Both the position numbers and the translations under genes were made by a program. Shown here one piece after another: positions 36,545 to 45,249 of a DNA stretch of 64,000 nt. Location: assembly GCF_008761635.1 (NCBI RefSeq), contig NZ_CP044344.1, positions 1,240,001 to 1,304,000 of the forward strand, in the 5' to 3' direction. This stretch comes from Nocardioides cynanchi. GTDB lineage: Bacteria; Actinomycetota; Actinomycetes; Propionibacteriales; Nocardioidaceae. Positions within the stretch are counted from its first letter, which is position 1, and every line of letters begins with the position of its first letter. The notes beneath the pieces are model-generated. The model worked only from the letters and a program-made list of their open reading frames with translations. It had not been told where the DNA came from and did no database searches.

Positions 36545-37591
36545 TCATGTGCGCACCCGCGGGTCGAGGAGGCCGTAGACGAGGTTGGCCGCCAGGTTGG
36601 CGGCGATCACACCCGCGCTGGCCACCAGGAAGGTGCCCTGGAGCACCGGGAAGTCGGGGAAGCCGATGGCGTTCGTCGAGAGGAGGCCGAGCCCGGGGAT
36701 GGAGAACACGGTCTCGACCGTGATCGCGCCGGACACCACGAATCCGATGTTGAGCGCGATCACGGTCGTCGTCGGCAGGAGTGCGTTGCGGACGGCGTGC
36801 CGGTTGCGGACCTGCACGTCACGCAGCCCCTTGGCCCGGGCGGTCTGGAGGTAGTCCTCCCCGAGCTCGTCGAGCAGCGAGCTGCGCATGATCAGGGAGA
36901 AGTCGGCGAGGTAGGCCAGGGTGAGGGTCACCACCGGGAGGGTCAGGTGCCAGGTGGTGTCGAGGATGCCGTGCAGGGAGTTCGGGTTCACGTCGGGCGA
37001 GTGCAGCCCGCCAGTCGGGAAGATGCCCGGGACGAACCAGAAGCCGACGCCCAGCCCCGCGATCAGGATCAGTCCCAGCCACCACTCCGGCATCGCGTAG
37101 AGGGTCAGGGAGGTGCCGGTGGAGATCCGGTCGAAGACGCCGCCGCGGTTCCACGCCCCCCGGATGCCGAGGTAGACACCGATCAGGGTGGACAGGATCG
37201 CCGCACTCCCCACCAGCAGCAGGGTCGGGCCCATCGCCTGCCAGATCAGCTCCGACACGGGCCGCCGGAACTGCAGCGACAGGCCGAGATCCCCGTGCGC
37301 GGTCTGCTTGAGGAAGGTCAGGAACTGCACCCCCAGCGGCTGGTCCAGGCCGTAGGCCTTCTTGAACGCGGCGACCTGGGCCGGAGTGTTGAGGTGGCCG
37401 CGCCCCAGGGTGCGCACCGGGTCACCGGGAAGCACCCGGAACAGGAAGAAGTTCACGAGCAGCATGAACAGCAGGCTCCCGGCCGACCCGAGGACCTTGA
37501 TCAGGACGTACGTCGGGTAGCCGCGCCGCCTGGTCTGGTCGTCGGTCTGCTCGCTGTCGGCGACCAGTCCCGGCTCCGCGACCAGGCTCAC
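36545..37591 (-). CDS. Peptide-type ABC transporter permease (DppB/OppB)
   Basis: A 348-residue DppB-type permease. The first transmembrane helix (LGSAGSLLFMLLVNFFLFRVLPGDP) is followed by the family block YGLDQPLGVQFLTFLKQTAHGDLG. Near the C-terminus the EAA loop reads YLQTARAKGLRDVQVRNRHAVRNALLP, then FSIPGLGLLSTNAI. The N-terminal 25 residues are polar. Its ATG at 37591 overlaps the stop of the substrate-binding protein gene (ATGA). Confidence 0.88.
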   Translation of the reverse strand: MSLVAEPGLVADSEQTDDQTRRRGYPTYVLIKVLGSAGSLLFMLLVNFFLFRVLPGDPVRTLGRGHLNTPAQVAAFKKAYGLDQPLGVQFLTFLKQTAHGDLGLSLQFRRPVSELIWQAMGPTLLLVGSAAILSTLIGVYLGIRGAWNRGGVFDRISTGTSLTLYAMPEWWLGLILIAGLGVGFWFVPGIFPTGGLHSPDVNPNSLHGILDTTWHLTLPVVTLTLAYLADFSLIMRSSLLDELGEDYLQTARAKGLRDVQVRNRHAVRNALLPTTTVIALNIGFVVSGAITVETVFSIPGLGLLSTNAIGFPDFPVLQGTFLVASAGVIAANLAANLVYGLLDPRVRT

Positions 37592-39522
37592 TCGCGGTCC
37601 TCCACGGTGGTGCGCCGCCGCATCATCACGACGCCACCGCCGACCAGCGCCACCACGACGACCGCTCCGAGTCCGATCAGGAAGGGTCCGGTCTTGGACG
37701 ACGTGCTGGCCGCGGCCGTGGTCTTCACCGCCCCGGTCAGGCCGGGCGCCGGGTCACAGGCACTGGTGTCGGACGCCGGCTTCACGTGCTCGTAGTTGTA
37801 GACGCCGTACTGCTCGAGCCAGATGCCGCCGGGGTTGGGCTGGCTGATCAGGCAGTGGAAGCGGTCACTGCGGACGGCCTCGCCGATCGAGGAGTACGCC
37901 GTGACCAGGTAGGGAGAGTCGCGGTACAGGATCTCCTGCATCTTCTTCACGTCCGCGATCCGGGTGGCCTTGTCGGTCGAGGTGTGCTGCTGGTTGTAGA
38001 GCTTGTCGTACTGCGGGTTGCAGTAGAACGAGTCGGACGACCCCTGTCGCTGACCGCAGGTCATGTAGCTGAGCATCGAGTCGGGATCGGGCTCGACGTA
38101 CCAACCCCACTGGAAGGTGTCGTAGTCGCCCTTGTAGATCACGTTGGTCAGCTGGCTGGAGCTGTAGGTCGAGACCTGCGACTTGATGTGGAGGTCGCTG
38201 AGCCACTGGTGGAAGTAGTCCATGGTGTTCAGCGAGGTCGTCGAGTCCGACCGCGCCGCCAGCCGCAGGGTCCCGATCGGCTTGCCGTCGGGCAGCGTCC
38301 GGTAGCCGTCCGAACCCACCTTGTAGCCGGCGGCGTCGAGGAGCTGGCCGGCCTTGGTGAGGTCGAAGGTGAACTTCTGGCTCGCCGGAGGCTCCCAGTG
38401 CCACTGGGTGTAGGTGGGCGGGACGATCGTGGTCCCCGGCAGCCCGGCGCCCTGGTAGACCTTCGAGATCAGCTGCGGCAGGTTCAGCGCGTAGCCCAGC
38501 GCGTGCCGGAACTTCGGGTCGAGGACGGCGGGGTTGGGGTTCCCGATCTTCTGGGTCCCCTTCGAGTCCGAGGTCGAGCCGGTGTTGAAGGCGATCTCGT
38601 CGAACCCGGGTGAGTTGCCGTTGTGGGCGGTGATCCCGGCCTTGCTCTGCAGGCTCTTCACCTCGAGCGCGGTGATGCCCTCCACGAAGTCGGCCTCGCC
38701 CCGGATCAGTGCCTGGACCGCGGAGTCGTCGTTCTTGTAGAACTGGAAGTTCACCTCGTCGATGTGCGGTGCGCCGCCCCAGTAGTCCGGGTTCGCCTCG
38801 AACTTGAACGTCGACGCGTTGGCGCTTCCCGCCACCAGCCGGAAGGGCCCGGAGCCGACGACCGGCTTGCCTCCCGTGGGCGCCGCCGCGTAGCTCTTGA
38901 TCTGGCTGGCGGAGACGTTCTTCCAGATGTGCTCGGGCACGATCGGGATCGGCAGCAGCGGCAGCGTCGCGACCGGCTTCTTCAGCTTCATCACCACGGT
39001 CGTGGCGTCCGGCGCGGTCACCGACGTGACGCCTTGGAGGTAGGACAGCCAGTTCGACTGCTCCACGGTCCCGTGCAGGATGCGGTTGTACGTGTAGGCG
39101 ACGTCCGCAGCGGTCAGCGGCACGCCGTCGGAGAACTTCACCCCGCTGCGCACGGTGAAGGTCCAGGTCTTGCCGTCCGGCGAGGTCTTCCACGTGGTGG
39201 CCAGGTCGGGCTCGGGCGACATGTCCTTCATCGAGTAGCCGACCAGGTAGTCGTAGGTCAGGCCCCACATCTCGTACGACGGAGCCTGGAAGCCGAGGAA
39301 CGGGTTCAGCGAGTCGACACCCTCGCCGAGGATCGCCACGTTGAAGACGACCTTGGTCTTGCCGGCCGCGGGAGAGGTCGCGGCCAGACCCGGCGCGAGC
39401 GCGAGGAGGAAAAGGCCCAGTGCGGCGGCCAGCGTCCCGGCGGTACGGTGACGGCCGTGACCAGCCAGCCGACCGGAGAGACGTCCGGCCCGCCGGCCGC
39501 GCGCCGCACGCCGTACACCCAC
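37588..39522 (-). CDS. Peptide-type ABC transporter substrate-binding protein (family 5), membrane-anchored
   Basis: A family-5 extracellular solute-binding protein of 644 residues if it starts at the GTG at 39522 (a GTG at 39531 is also possible). The N-terminus has an arginine-rich region and then a hydrophobic signal, TLAAALGLFLLALAPGLAA. The domain follows with LTYDYLVGYSMKDMSPEPDLATTW and VRSGVKFSDGVPLTAADVAYTY. A C-terminal transmembrane helix (FLIGLGAVVVVALVGGGVVMMRRR) would tether it. No lipobox is present. Both starts lie inside the 5' end of the divergent oligopeptidase gene. The cargo is unknown; it heads the Rieske/sarcosine oxidase operon. Confidence 0.78.
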   Translation of the reverse strand: MGVRRAARGRRAGRLSGRLAGHGRHRTAGTLAAALGLFLLALAPGLAATSPAAGKTKVVFNVAILGEGVDSLNPFLGFQAPSYEMWGLTYDYLVGYSMKDMSPEPDLATTWKTSPDGKTWTFTVRSGVKFSDGVPLTAADVAYTYNRILHGTVEQSNWLSYLQGVTSVTAPDATTVVMKLKKPVATLPLLPIPIVPEHIWKNVSASQIKSYAAAPTGGKPVVGSGPFRLVAGSANASTFKFEANPDYWGGAPHIDEVNFQFYKNDDSAVQALIRGEADFVEGITALEVKSLQSKAGITAHNGNSPGFDEIAFNTGSTSDSKGTQKIGNPNPAVLDPKFRHALGYALNLPQLISKVYQGAGLPGTTIVPPTYTQWHWEPPASQKFTFDLTKAGQLLDAAGYKVGSDGYRTLPDGKPIGTLRLAARSDSTTSLNTMDYFHQWLSDLHIKSQVSTYSSSQLTNVIYKGDYDTFQWGWYVEPDPDSMLSYMTCGQRQGSSDSFYCNPQYDKLYNQQHTSTDKATRIADVKKMQEILYRDSPYLVTAYSSIGEAVRSDRFHCLISQPNPGGIWLEQYGVYNYEHVKPASDTSACDPAPGLTGAVKTTAAASTSSKTGPFLIGLGAVVVVALVGGGVVMMRRRTTVEDRE

Positions 39523-41577
39523 ACCGAGCACGGAGTGACCCGGCCGGATCCCTACCACTGGTTCGGGTCCGACGACCCGGCCGTGCTCGAGCACCTCGTC
39601 GCCGAGCGTGCCTTCTACGACGCGTCGTGTCTCCATCTGGACTCCCTCACGTCCGCCCTGAGAGCGGAGATGCTGTCGCGACTCCCGGCCACCGACGAGT
39701 CCGCCCGCTGGAACCGCAGACGTCACGCCTACTGGACCCGCCACCCCGTGAACAGCGACTACGCCGAACTGTGGCGACTGAATCATGATTCAGAGGGAGG
39801 GTCAACAACCGAATCCGAATCGTCACGTCCCTTTTTCGACATTGCAACACTCGACGCCGGCACCGGGTACCTCGATGTCGGGCTGACCGTCGTCAGCCCG
39901 GACGAGGATCTGCTCGCCTACAGCGTCGACACCGAGGGCGACGAGGTCTTCGAGCTGCGCTTCCGGGACCTGCGGACCGGGTCGGACCTGCCCGAGACGA
40001 TCGCCCGCAGCTACTACGGCGGGGCCTGGAGCGCCGACTCCCGATGGTTCTTCTACACCGTCCACGACCAGGCCTACCGGCCCTGGCAGGTGCTGCGGCA
40101 CCGGCTCGGGACCGACCCCGCGGACGACGTCGTGGTCCTGACCGAGCCCGACCCGCGCTTCGAGCTGAACCTGCGACCGACCCGTAGCGGCGAGCTGATC
40201 GTGCTCTGGAGCGAGAGCCGCTCCACCAGTGAGGCGTGGGTGGTCGACACCTCGGCTCCCGAGTCGACGCCGCGGTCGGTGGGCGGTCGCCGGCACGGGG
40301 TGCGCTACCGGGTCGAGCACGCGCCGGCAGCCGGCAACGACCGGATGCTGGTGACCACCAACGACGCGGCCGTGGAGTTCCGACTGATGACCGCGCCGGT
40401 GCCACGGGAGGCCGACCAGGACGCGACGGTCTGGGTCGAGGCGCGGGCCGAGCGACCGGAGGAGCGGCTGCTCCAGGCGGACTCCTTCGGCTCGGGCGTG
40501 GTGCTGTCCTACCGGGCCGAGGGCCAGCACCGGCTGCGGATCGTCGGCCACGACGACCTCGATGGCGACGGGCTGGTGCTGACCAGCCGGCACGGCGTGG
40601 GCTGCCTCGACCTCGCCCGCAACACGACGTACGACGCGGAGACCGTGACGGTCGCGGACGAGAGCTACCTGAGGCCGCCGGTGTGGTCCACCGTCGACCT
40701 GCGCACCGGTGAGATCACCGACGTGCACCACGCGGAGGCGCCCGGCTTCGACCCCGAGGCGTACGTCGTGGAGCGGCGTACCTTCCCCGCGCCGGACGGG
40801 ACCCAGGTGCCGGCGGTGCTCGTGCGACATCGGGACACCCCGCTCGACGGCACCCCGCCGGCGCTGATCTACGCCTACGGCTCCTACGAGGCGGTCGACG
40901 AGCCCGAGTGGGACGACGCCCTGCCGGCCCTGCTCGACCGCGGGGTGGTGTGGGTGCACGCGCATCCGCGCGGCGGCGGCGAGATGGGCCGGCGGTGGTG
41001 GATCGACGGCAGCATGGGCACCAAGCAGCACACGTTCGACGACGTGGCCGCCGTCGCCGACGGCCTCGACCGCGAGGGTCTCGTGGACGGCAGCCGGATC
41101 GCCACCCGAGGGCTCAGCGCCGGCGGGCTGCTCCAGGGTGCGGTGTTCAGCCAGCGGCCGGACCGCTGGCGGGCGGTGGTCGCCGAGGTGCCCTTCGTCG
41201 ACGTCGTCACCACGATGCTCGACGAGACGGTGCCGCTGACGGTCAACGAGTGGGAGGAGTGGGGCGACCCGCGGGTGCGCGAGGAGTTCGACTGGATGCT
41301 GGCCTACTCGCCCTACGACAACCTGCCGCCGGCCGGGGTCCGCCCCGACCTGCTCGTGACCGGCGCCGTGCACGACCCGCGGGTGATGGTGCGCGAGCCG
41401 GCCAAGTGGGTGGCGGCCCTGCGGCACTCCGATCCCGCCTGGTCGCCGCACTGCCTGTTCCGCGTCGAGACCGGGGCCGGTGCGCACGTCGGACCGTCCG
41501 GCCGGACCGGACATCTCGGCTACGAGGCCGAGGTCTATGCCTGGGTGATCGACCGACTGGGAGTCCCGCATGAGTGA
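39457..41577 (+). CDS. ptrB: Oligopeptidase B (S9 prolyl oligopeptidase family)
   Basis: A 706-residue S9A serine peptidase. The N-terminal block PPAARRTPYTHTEHGVTRPDPYHWF begins the propeller domain. The catalytic Ser lies in RGLSAGGLLQGAVF, the Asp and His in the regions of HDPRVMVREPAKW and ETGAGAHVGPSGR. The RGLSAGG motif is close to GRSAGG of oligopeptidase B, which cuts short peptides after basic residues. GTG at 39457 (or 39448) is the only upstream start, with a weak ribosome site, and it overlaps the divergent transporter gene. A run of A/T-ending codons at about 39778-39860 is foreign in style. Its stop overlaps the M20 start. Confidence 0.85.
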   Translation: MTSQPTGETSGPPAARRTPYTHTEHGVTRPDPYHWFGSDDPAVLEHLVAERAFYDASCLHLDSLTSALRAEMLSRLPATDESARWNRRRHAYWTRHPVNSDYAELWRLNHDSEGGSTTESESSRPFFDIATLDAGTGYLDVGLTVVSPDEDLLAYSVDTEGDEVFELRFRDLRTGSDLPETIARSYYGGAWSADSRWFFYTVHDQAYRPWQVLRHRLGTDPADDVVVLTEPDPRFELNLRPTRSGELIVLWSESRSTSEAWVVDTSAPESTPRSVGGRRHGVRYRVEHAPAAGNDRMLVTTNDAAVEFRLMTAPVPREADQDATVWVEARAERPEERLLQADSFGSGVVLSYRAEGQHRLRIVGHDDLDGDGLVLTSRHGVGCLDLARNTTYDAETVTVADESYLRPPVWSTVDLRTGEITDVHHAEAPGFDPEAYVVERRTFPAPDGTQVPAVLVRHRDTPLDGTPPALIYAYGSYEAVDEPEWDDALPALLDRGVVWVHAHPRGGGEMGRRWWIDGSMGTKQHTFDDVAAVADGLDREGLVDGSRIATRGLSAGGLLQGAVFSQRPDRWRAVVAEVPFVDVVTTMLDETVPLTVNEWEEWGDPRVREEFDWMLAYSPYDNLPPAGVRPDLLVTGAVHDPRVMVREPAKWVAALRHSDPAWSPHCLFRVETGAGAHVGPSGRTGHLGYEAEVYAWVIDRLGVPHE
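39779..39792. repeat. 14-bp perfect palindrome in an AT-rich patch within ptrB
   Basis: TGAATCATGATTCA reads the same on both strands. It sits at the start of an AT-rich stretch (about 39778-39860) in an otherwise very GC-rich gene, where codons such as AAT, CAT, GAT, TCA, ACA, GAA and TTT cluster. Confidence 0.6.
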
Positions 41578-42931
41578 GTCCACGCGCCACGAGTCGCTGC
41601 ACGACGAGGTGGTCCGGGTCGCCCGCGACCTGATCCGGCTCGACACCACCAACGCCCGCGAGCCGGGGCTGGGCAACGAGACCCTCTGCGCGGAGTACCT
41701 GGCCGGGTACCTCTCGTCGTACGGCGTCGAGTGCGAGCTGGTCGCCCGCGAGGCCCACCGGGCCAACCTGGTGGCCCGGATCCCCGAGGCCTCGACCGGC
41801 TCGACCGGCGGCGGAGCGGCCGAGTCGCTGGCGTTCGTGGGTCACACCGACGTCGTGCCGTGCGACCCGCGGGACTGGACGCACCCGCCGTTCGAGGCGG
41901 TGCTGGACGACGACGGCTGGCTGTGGGGCCGCGGGGCCGTCGACATGAAGGACGAGGTGGCCGCCCGGGCCGTCGCGATGGCCGAGCTGGCCCGGTCGGG
42001 CTTCCGGCCGAGCGGCGACCTGTGGTTCCTCGCCGTGGCCGACGAGGAGGACGGGTTCGCCGACGTCGGCATGCGCTGGCTGCTCGAGGAGCGCACCGAC
42101 ATCCGGCCCGACCACAGCATCAACGAGGGCGGCGGCGAGCGGCTGGTGCTCTCCGACGGACGCCAGGTGGTGGGGCTCTCGGTGGGCGAGAAAGGCACCC
42201 TCCCGGTCACGGTGACCGCGGTCGGCGAGGCCGGGCACGCCTCCGTGCCCACGCTGGGGAACAACGCCGTACCCCTGTTGGCGCGGCTGATCCCGCGCCT
42301 CGGCAACGGGATGCCGGAGCCGGCGGCCACGCCGATGGTGACCGCGATGCTCAGCGCGCTGCTCGGTCGCGACGAGCCCGACCTGAGCCGCGCCGTCGCC
42401 GAGGCCGAGGCCCTGCACCCGAGCCTGCGCGGGTCGATCTCCGCGCTGATGGGCTCCACTCTGGCGCCCACCATGCTGGCCGGCTCCAACAAGCGCAACG
42501 TGATGCCGGGTCGCGCGTCGGTCGAGGTGGACTGCCGGATCCTGCCGGGCACGACGCAGGCCGACGTGGAGGCGCAGGTGCGGGCGCTGCTCGGCGACGA
42601 CCTCGCCTACGAGCTGAGCTGGCCCGAGGCGATCGTCGAGGCCTCGAGCTCGCCGTTCGGCGGCCCGGTCCCCGACGCCGTCGCGGCCTTCCTCGCCGCC
42701 GAGGAAGACCCGGCCACGGTGCTGCCGACGATGTGCACCGGCTTCACCGACAGCAACTACCTCCGGGCGGCCGCGGGCACCGCGGCGTACGGGTTCTCCC
42801 CCTTCCGGTCCACCCCGGTCGAGGTGCTCGACGCCGGCTACCACAACGCGAACGAGCGCGTCCACGTCGACGACCTGCTGCTGTCGACCCGCTTCCACAT
42901 CGACCTGGCGCAGCGGATCCTCGGCGGGTGA
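41570..42931 (+). CDS. M20 family metallopeptidase
   Basis: A 453-residue M20 (ArgE/DapE/ACY1/CPG2) peptidase. Zinc ligands and catalytic residues are visible in FVGHTDVVPCD, GRGAVDMKDEVAA and FLAVADEEDGF, with the dimerisation domain around VGEAGHASVPTLGNNAV. It would hydrolyse a small peptide or N-acyl amino acid in the cytoplasm. The ATG at 41570 overlaps the oligopeptidase stop by 8 bases, so the two peptidases form a plus-strand pair. They may finish the breakdown of peptides, possibly those taken up by the adjacent transporter, though that is inference. Confidence 0.88.
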   Translation: MSESTRHESLHDEVVRVARDLIRLDTTNAREPGLGNETLCAEYLAGYLSSYGVECELVAREAHRANLVARIPEASTGSTGGGAAESLAFVGHTDVVPCDPRDWTHPPFEAVLDDDGWLWGRGAVDMKDEVAARAVAMAELARSGFRPSGDLWFLAVADEEDGFADVGMRWLLEERTDIRPDHSINEGGGERLVLSDGRQVVGLSVGEKGTLPVTVTAVGEAGHASVPTLGNNAVPLLARLIPRLGNGMPEPAATPMVTAMLSALLGRDEPDLSRAVAEAEALHPSLRGSISALMGSTLAPTMLAGSNKRNVMPGRASVEVDCRILPGTTQADVEAQVRALLGDDLAYELSWPEAIVEASSSPFGGPVPDAVAAFLAAEEDPATVLPTMCTGFTDSNYLRAAAGTAAYGFSPFRSTPVEVLDAGYHNANERVHVDDLLLSTRFHIDLAQRILGG

Positions 42932-42940
42932 CCGGCATCT

Positions 42941-42977
42941 GGCCCGCCGAGCCCGGTCCACCCACTACGGGCGGGCC
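42941..42977 (+). terminator. Possible terminator hairpin after the M20 gene
   Basis: GGCCCGCC (42941-42948) pairs with GGCGGGCC (42970-42977) across a 21-base loop. The loop is long and there is no U-tract, so the call is weak. The rest of the 148-base gap to 43080 shows no gene. Confidence 0.3.
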
Positions 42978-43079
42978 GGGCGACCACTACGTGGATGGGG
43001 CCAGGTGGACTCGTCTGCGTAGGAACCGGCGGCCGTCAGCGGAGGGGTGTGCCGGCGAGCTGCCGGGCAGCTGCGTGCC

Positions 43080-43949
43080 TCACCGCAGGTGGAGGACCTT
43101 CATCGCGCGCTTGGCCAGGTGCTTCTCCCCCAGCGCGTTGGGGTGGACGACCACCGGGTTGGTGCCCTGGAGCACCGGCTCGACCCACCGCACGCCCATC
43201 TTCTGGCACGCGTCGTGGCCCTCGGAGACCCGGCTCAGGTTGACGTAGGTCGACCCGGTCGCGGCGGCGGCCCGGCGGACCGCGTTGTTGAGGGTCGCCT
43301 CGACGTGGCGCAGGTAGGGCACGTCACCGCTGGCCACCGGCATCTTGTCGAAGCAGCCGACGGTCTTCGGCAGGATCCACGGGTAGCCGAGGATCGCCAC
43401 GGTGGCGTGCGGCGCCTTGTGCCGGACGGCCCTGAGCGTCTTGACCAGCGCCGGGTAGGTCTTCTGCCGGATGTCGCGGACGAACGACGAGCCGTACGTG
43501 TCCTGGCAGGGGCTCCCCTGCCCCAGGGTGGACAGCCCGGCCGCGCCGCACTCGGCGATCGCCCCGACGAAGGTGTTGTTGTCGTTGCCCCCGATGGTCA
43601 TCGTCACCAGCTGGGTGCGCCGGTGCACGGCGTCCAGCTGGGGGGCGACGCCGGGGTACTGGCCGGTGAAGAAGTCCTTGGTCTGGGCAGCACCGCAGGT
43701 GACGTCGGTGAACGCCGCTCCGGTCCGCGCCGCGATCAGGTGCGGGTAGTTGGCGGTCGACCGCGCGCACGACGGGCTGCTCGGGTCGGGTGGCAGCACC
43801 CCCGAGGCGGCGCTGTAGGAGTCACCGAGGGCGACGTAGCGCAGGGCGCTCGTCGAGGCCTGGGACGGAGCGGTCGAGGTGCCGGCGGTGGCGGCCAGCG
43901 CGGCGACGGCGGCCAGGGTGGCGAGAGTACGACGGGGCATGACCAGCAC
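43080..43949 (-). CDS. Secreted SGNH/GDSL esterase or lipase
   Basis: A 289-residue SGNH hydrolase. The signal peptide is PRRTLATLAAVAALAATAGTSTAPSQAS. Block I reads ALGDSYSAASG with the catalytic Ser, block III GGNDNNTF, and block V HPNALGEKHLA with the catalytic Asp/His region. Pairs of cysteines suggest disulfides, as in the secreted actinobacterial esterases of this type. The enzyme would act outside the cell on ester lipids. Start may be ATG 43949 or 43940; both precede the signal. It is alone on the minus strand, 37 bases after the LuxR gene stop and may share its transcript. Confidence 0.85.
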   Translation of the reverse strand: MLVMPRRTLATLAAVAALAATAGTSTAPSQASTSALRYVALGDSYSAASGVLPPDPSSPSCARSTANYPHLIAARTGAAFTDVTCGAAQTKDFFTGQYPGVAPQLDAVHRRTQLVTMTIGGNDNNTFVGAIAECGAAGLSTLGQGSPCQDTYGSSFVRDIRQKTYPALVKTLRAVRHKAPHATVAILGYPWILPKTVGCFDKMPVASGDVPYLRHVEATLNNAVRRAAAATGSTYVNLSRVSEGHDACQKMGVRWVEPVLQGTNPVVVHPNALGEKHLAKRAMKVLHLR

Positions 43950-43985
43950 AACGAGGGAACCGCGCGGAGGTGACGGGCGAGCCGC

Positions 43986-45125
43986 TCAGGTGCGGGGACC
44001 GCCCAGCATCGGGACGCCGCCCGCGACCCGGCGTTCGTTGTCGCGGAAACCCGGCTCGTAGTGGGTGAAGAAGATCTTGCCGACCAGGTCGCGCCGGCTG
44101 CGCACGCCGGTCTTGGCGAAGACGCTCTTGAGGTGCTGCTGGACGGTGTGCGGCGAGACGAAAAGCTGCTCGGCGATCTGGCTGGTCGACGCACCCTGAA
44201 GCACCAGCCGGGTGACGTCACGCTCGCGCGCGGTCAGCTGGTAGGCCGCCTCCAGGAGTGGGTGGATCCGGGCCGGGTGCGCCGGCTCCACGATCACCGC
44301 GATCCGGTGCGAGCCGGCGTCCTCGAGGTAGGCGCCGTGCAGGACCACCCAGGTCCCGTTGCGGGCCATCACCCTGGCGACCGTCGTACCGCTGGGCCGG
44401 TGCGGGTTCTCGGCGGTACGACGCGTGCGCGCGGCCACCGCCACCACCGACGGCGGCAGGTCGCCGCGGTCGGGGTCGCCACCGGGCAGCTCGGCCAGCC
44501 AGCGGTCGATCCCCGGCGTCGCCGACTGGAGCTCCCAGGTCTCGGAGACGATCAGCAGCCCGGGAGCGTCGGGGAGCGTGACGTCCGGCGAGAGCGCCTC
44601 GCCGACCAGCAGCGCCCGGCGCGCCCCCTCGGCCAGGTGACCGGACACGGCGCGGAGGAACTGCTTGTCGCGCTCGTCGAACATCGGCTGCCCGAGCTCG
44701 CGGTAGAGGCCGAGCATGCCCCACACCTCGCCGGACGGCGCGCGGAGCCGCGCGACCATCTCCTGGTCGCTGCCGAGCGAGCGGTTGAACGTGTAGCGGC
44801 GGCTGCGCGACGGGTCGCCGTCGGTGGCCTCGTGCAGCGTGGAGATGCCGGTCTCGGACCCCGCCACGTCGACCATCTGGTTGACGTCGTCGTCGTAGTA
44901 CTCGTGGGCCAGCCACTCCGGCGGGAACTCCGGCATCCCCTCGTGGAAGTGGCTGGTGGCCAGCAGCGAGGCGGGGTCGAGGGTGTACCAGCACGGTGTC
45001 CAGTAGTGCGGGATCACCGAGGCGATGACGCCCGTGCACTCGCGCCAGTAGCCCACGAGGTCGCGCGGCTCTCCGCTCAGCCGGGCGATCTTGTCGATCG
45101 ACCGCTCCTGCAGGTCCGTGCCCAT
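43986..45125 (-). CDS. LuxR family transcriptional regulator
   Basis: A 379-residue regulator. The C-terminal LuxR helix-turn-helix is LTARERDVTRLVLQGASTSQIAEQLFVSPHTVQQHLKSVFAKTGVRSRRDLVGKI, at about residues 300-355 (landmarks: LTARE, SPHTVQQHL). The N-terminal 200 residues look like a GAF-type sensor (LGSDQEMVARLRAPSGEVWGMLGLYR). Ligand unknown. It is divergent from a flavin-dependent oxidoreductase with a 124-base gap, which makes that gene the likely target. Confidence 0.85.
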   Translation of the reverse strand: MGTDLQERSIDKIARLSGEPRDLVGYWRECTGVIASVIPHYWTPCWYTLDPASLLATSHFHEGMPEFPPEWLAHEYYDDDVNQMVDVAGSETGISTLHEATDGDPSRSRRYTFNRSLGSDQEMVARLRAPSGEVWGMLGLYRELGQPMFDERDKQFLRAVSGHLAEGARRALLVGEALSPDVTLPDAPGLLIVSETWELQSATPGIDRWLAELPGGDPDRGDLPPSVVAVAARTRRTAENPHRPSGTTVARVMARNGTWVVLHGAYLEDAGSHRIAVIVEPAHPARIHPLLEAAYQLTARERDVTRLVLQGASTSQIAEQLFVSPHTVQQHLKSVFAKTGVRSRRDLVGKIFFTHYEPGFRDNERRVAGGVPMLGGPRT

Positions 45126-45249
45126 GCCACGAGGTTAGGGGCCGCGGCGACAGCGCCGACATACCAGAAGCGTGGGATACCGCCACGCCGGAGCAGGCCG
45201 CACCGTTGACGCCACCCGACACACCCGCCGTACCCGAGGAGCAAGCACC

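Noticed and set aside
36535..37591. Plus-strand frame over the permease genes
   Set aside because: Antisense to clear DppB/DppC proteins and without recognisable domains.
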